From Luteimonas cucumeris (GTDB taxonomy: Bacteria > Pseudomonadota > Gammaproteobacteria > Xanthomonadales > Xanthomonadaceae): a stretch of DNA of 64,000 bases. The notes below the pieces were generated by a model, which saw only the letters and a list, made by a program, of their open reading frames with translations, was not told where the DNA came from and searched no databases. The stretch is taken from assembly GCF_007830035.1 (NCBI RefSeq), contig NZ_VLKN01000005.1, forward strand, positions 186,001 to 250,000, given 5' to 3'. Position 1 is the stretch's first letter, and each line of letters starts with the position of its first letter. Position numbers and translations under genes: made by a program. Of this stretch, positions 61,684 to 64,000 are shown piece after piece.

Positions 61684-62187
61684 ATGCGAAGCAGAGTCAT
61701 ATCGGCGTTACTGGTGGCGATGCTCGCATCGTGCGCGAAGGACCCGCCCAAGCCTCACACGCTCGTATGCGCAACGTTCTCGTTCCGGGTAGCCAACCGG
61801 GCGGAGATCATCCAGGCGCGGAAGGATTTCTTCGACGCGTCCATCCTGATCCGCAGGAATTTCTCGGACACCAGCATTACTTCCACCGGCGCGGAGCTGG
61901 CGCCCTGGTCGTACACGCATGCGGAGATCGAGCTTTACTCCGGCGGTCGCACGAGGATCGTGCTCGGCGGGCACAGCGACTATCCGAAAGGCGGGGATCC
62001 CGCATCCGACATGCGGGTTTACCTGTTCGCCGAAAGCGATCCTGGCAGCTCGAATACCTGCGACAAGCACATGGGTGCGCTGTACGCCCAGGTCAAAACC
62101 CGGATGGCCCAGAGCTGGCCGATCAAAGAAGACGCGGACGTGCCGTATCGCCTCGAGCGTGGCAAACGGATACGCGTAGCGGATTGA
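61684..62187 (+). CDS. Small putative lipoprotein
   Basis: A 167-aa protein beginning with a lipoprotein signal (MRSRVISALLVAMLASC, Cys17). The mature part is beta-rich with three further cysteines or single Cys residues (LVCATF, NTCDKH), perhaps forming a disulfide. No family was recognised. ATG 61684 comes after AAGGGGAT, a fair ribosome site. The gene lies between two direct copies of the GCTGGGTT element, which could make it a movable unit. It probably acts in the periplasm or outer membrane. Confidence 0.7.
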   Translation: MRSRVISALLVAMLASCAKDPPKPHTLVCATFSFRVANRAEIIQARKDFFDASILIRRNFSDTSITSTGAELAPWSYTHAEIELYSGGRTRIVLGGHSDYPKGGDPASDMRVYLFAESDPGSSNTCDKHMGALYAQVKTRMAQSWPIKEDADVPYRLERGKRIRVAD

Positions 62188-62209
62188 ACTTCCGTTCGTG
62201 CAGATCACA

Positions 62210-62288
62210 GGCTGGGTTGGGTTCATCAATCCAGCGTCATGCGCATCGACCCACCGCGGTGCTGGGTTGGTAGAGCCAACCCGGCTAC
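62210..62288. repeat. Double GCTGGGTT hairpin element, copy 3
   Basis: Similar to 61574-61648 in the same orientation, with mutations in both hairpins (GCTGGGTTGG ... AATCCAGC; GCTGGGTTGG ... CCAACCCGGC). Confidence 0.7.
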
Positions 62289-62302
62289 GTTCGCGGGCTG
62301 CC

Positions 62303-62331
62303 ACAAAAACACGCCGCCTTGCGGCGGCGTG
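62303..62331 (-). terminator. Terminator of the leftward lipoprotein gene
   Basis: Stem ACGCCGCC (62311-62318) / GGCGGCGT (62323-62330) with loop TTGC. On the minus strand the stem is followed by GTTTTTG, as expected for a rho-independent terminator of the gene at 62349-62942. Confidence 0.85.
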
Positions 62332-62348
62332 CGTCATCGGTCAGTTCA

Positions 62349-62942
62349 TTACGGACTGGGCCGGACATTCACCGCGATCGCCTCGGTGAAGGTGGCGCGC
62401 AACTTGTCGCCGACTTTCAGCGTGGTCAGGCGCTGGCGCAGGTCGTCGCGGGCCACGTCCAGTGTCACCACGTTGCCGCGCGGTCCCTTCACGGTGACCG
62501 TGTTGGCGGCGGTATCCACGCCCATGACCTCGGCGACGATCGTCACCGTCTGATTGGTGGAGGCTCCGGGCCTGGCTCCCGCCGCCGCCATGCTCGCGCC
62601 TTCCTGGATCGTGGTGCCCACCTCGGCGCTGCCGGCCGGCTGGATGTCGACCGCAACGGCGCTAGTGTAATCCAGCGAAACCTTGTCGCCGACCTCGAGC
62701 TGGTCGAAGTTGCGCATGTCCGCATCGGCCTGGAACTCGATCTCGTTGCCCTCGCTGCCGCGGATGACCACCACGCGATCGGCCTTGTCGATGCGGGTAA
62801 TGGTGCCCTCCAGCGTCAGCTGCTCGGAGCTGATGGTGTAGGGCGTGGCTGCGGGCTCCGCCTCGCTGGGGGTGCTGCTGCAGGCGGACAGCGATAGCGC
62901 GAGCGCGACGACGAGCGCGGACGACAGGTGGGGCAGGTGCAT
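62349..62942 (-). CDS. Lipoprotein with two beta-rich repeat domains
   Basis: A 197-aa protein with a lipoprotein signal (MHLPHLSSALVVALALSLSAC, Cys21). Two similar beta-rich units follow. The first (about 42-95) reads LTLEGTITRIDKADRVVVIRGSEGNEIEFQ ... LEVGDKVSLDYTSAVAV. The second (about 135-195) reads VTIVAEVMGVDTAANTVTVKGPRGNVVTLDV ... LKVGDKLRATFTEAIAV. The shared plan (value, VGDKV, effect) suggests an internal duplication of an OB-like fold, as in DUF5666-type proteins. Function is unknown. It is a single gene with its own terminator. Confidence 0.8.
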   Translation of the reverse strand: MHLPHLSSALVVALALSLSACSSTPSEAEPAATPYTISSEQLTLEGTITRIDKADRVVVIRGSEGNEIEFQADADMRNFDQLEVGDKVSLDYTSAVAVDIQPAGSAEVGTTIQEGASMAAAGARPGASTNQTVTIVAEVMGVDTAANTVTVKGPRGNVVTLDVARDDLRQRLTTLKVGDKLRATFTEAIAVNVRPSP

Positions 62943-63200
62943 GGTTGCCTCCTCGGGTGGAACTGGCCGCGGGAGTGCGGCCGGCGAGGGACAGCATCGG
63001 TAAAGCTTTGTGAAGGTAGCGTTCGCGCATCGGTGGGCGCCTCGAGGAATTTGAGGTGCTCGCCCCGGGTGCGCTTCGCTTGCTCGGGGTTACGTTGGGC
63101 CTGATCCAGAGTGCGTCATCGAACTCCCGCGACAAGTTGGGTGCAGTGAGAGCTCTCGCCGTACACTTTGTACACGCAAGGGGAGCGCGATCGGTTGGCC

Positions 63201-63860
63201 ATGACGGATGAAGGATTGTCGTTCGCGGAACTGGAAAAGCGCATTCGTGCGATGCCGGACGGCCCGGCCGCTATTCTCGATATGCCGCGCTGGCTCATTC
63301 CGTTCACTGTCGCCGGCGTCATTGGTGTCATAGCAGGACTTCTGCCGTCCCTGCTGATCGAGTTCTTGGAACCTCAGATGTGGATGGTGTATGTGAGCAA
63401 GGCCGGGCTGTGGATTGCCGTCCTGGGCTTTGCACCGGAATTCTTTCGCGGCATTGCGGTAGTGGCTCTCGGCTTTCTGCGCTGGAAGAGCGACCAGGTC
63501 AAACAACTGGATCACGACCTTGTCCAATTCCGTGGTCTCATTCGATGGCTCGTCGAATTTCCGAGAGATCTGCTTGAAGAGCATCAGCGCTTCGCACGGA
63601 ACGTGCAGAATCGTCTGACATCGAAACTGGGTTTGCTGGCGGGCAGCATCGACAAGCTGGGCGCTATTCCCATCCTGCTTGTCCTGGCTATCCAGCTGAA
63701 AACCTATTTCGATCCTGGCGCCGTGCCGTACTGGCAGATTCTGGTGGCATTGTTTCTAGCGATTACGTACCTCATCGCATGGGTAGGTGCGCATATGCGG
63801 CTGCGCGTCCAACTCTACGAGGTACTGCTGTCCGAAGCCTTGGCGAAGAAGGGCGGCTAG
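63201..63860 (+). CDS. Multi-pass membrane protein of unknown function
   Basis: A 219-aa protein. A hydrophilic N-terminus (MTDEGLSFAELEKRIRAMPDG) is followed by helices at about 35-57, 63-90 and near the C-terminus (about 155-172 and 178-198). A charged, probably cytoplasmic loop (RWKSDQVKQLDHDLVQFRGLIRWLVEFPRDLLEEHQRFARN) lies in the middle. No family was recognised. ATG 63201 is used; a TTG six bases earlier is better spaced from GGGGAG at 63180-63184 and may be the true start. It has no clear operon partner inside the window. Confidence 0.6.
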   Translation: MTDEGLSFAELEKRIRAMPDGPAAILDMPRWLIPFTVAGVIGVIAGLLPSLLIEFLEPQMWMVYVSKAGLWIAVLGFAPEFFRGIAVVALGFLRWKSDQVKQLDHDLVQFRGLIRWLVEFPRDLLEEHQRFARNVQNRLTSKLGLLAGSIDKLGAIPILLVLAIQLKTYFDPGAVPYWQILVALFLAITYLIAWVGAHMRLRVQLYEVLLSEALAKKGG

Positions 63861-63912
63861 AACTCGCCGGACGGAACTTGCAAGCCGAACCACATACAAC
63901 GCGGGCAATGTC

Positions 63913-64000
63913 ATGCGGCGGGACGCCTTCGCCGTCGCTTATATCAACGACCGCGTGCCGCAATACCCGACCTTCAGCCTGCTTTACGTCACTAGCGGCT
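63913..64000 (+). CDS. Possible start of a gene running out of the window
   Basis: An open frame from ATG 63913 to the window edge encodes MRRDAFAVAYINDRVPQYP and ten more residues. The frame is also open upstream into the previous gene, so the start is unclear. Nothing else supports it. Confidence 0.25.
   Translation, partial: MRRDAFAVAYINDRVPQYPTFSLLYVTSG

Overview
The window is a GC-rich chromosomal segment from a gammaproteobacterium of the Xanthomonadaceae/Lysobacteraceae, most likely Lysobacter or a close relative. Supporting evidence is the gene order DUF484-xerC-hslV-hslU, an unbroken mreBCD-mrdA-rodA-mltB-rlpA-dacA wall cluster, a split B12-dependent ribonucleotide reductase (NrdJa/NrdJb), and many 7-bp minisatellites and short hairpin repeats of the kind known from xanthomonads. 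No rRNA, tRNA, CRISPR array, complete insertion sequence or prophage was recognised.

Layout. 1-3.8 kb: end of a DUF484 gene, xerC, and the HslVU protease. 3.9-8.6 kb: a type III restriction-modification system (res, mod) with a divergent HTH regulator; the central part of mod is visibly AT-richer than its flanks. 8.8-16.3 kb: small conserved genes, ubiE, an M1 peptidase lipoprotein, an alpha/beta hydrolase, a lipoprotein, a YbaK-like deacylase and a PfkB kinase. 16.6-26.3 kb: the elongasome and peptidoglycan cluster, translationally coupled from mreC to rodA and again from mltB to rlpA. 26.5-32.3 kb: a CadC-like membrane regulator divergent from a secreted M4 protease. 32.4-36.9 kb: DUF493-lipB-lipA and the Prc protease. 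36.9-40.3 kb: an Ogt-like DNA repair protein, an Lrp regulator and two EamA-type exporters. 40.5-47.8 kb: a MacAB-like ABC export operon with a small membrane protein at its end, divergent from a DesK/DesR-like two-component pair. 47.9-54.9 kb: M17 aminopeptidase, HAD phosphatase, PerM-type permease, a YqjD/YqjE-like trio and a DegP/DegQ protease. 55-59.3 kb: nrdJa, a histone-H1-like gene and nrdJb. 59.4-64 kb: an AT-richer DUF3800 gene, then poorly characterised envelope genes.

The main biological theme is cell-envelope growth and quality control: cytoskeleton, PBP2/RodA, lytic transglycosylases, DD-carboxypeptidase, Prc, DegP, HslUV, exporters and several lipoproteins. Genome defence (type III R-M, possibly DUF3800) appears as accessory insertions.

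The most unusual signal is the repeat landscape. Eight loci carry arrays of 7-bp units of different sequence families. At five of them the arrays face each other as inverted pairs bracketing a short interior. In mreC and mrdA the arrays lie inside the reading frame and supply the C-terminal residues. Other observations worth checking are the H1-like gene between the two halves of NrdJ, a probably leaderless self-regulated lrp, and a forward terminator upstream of mreB with no forward gene before it.
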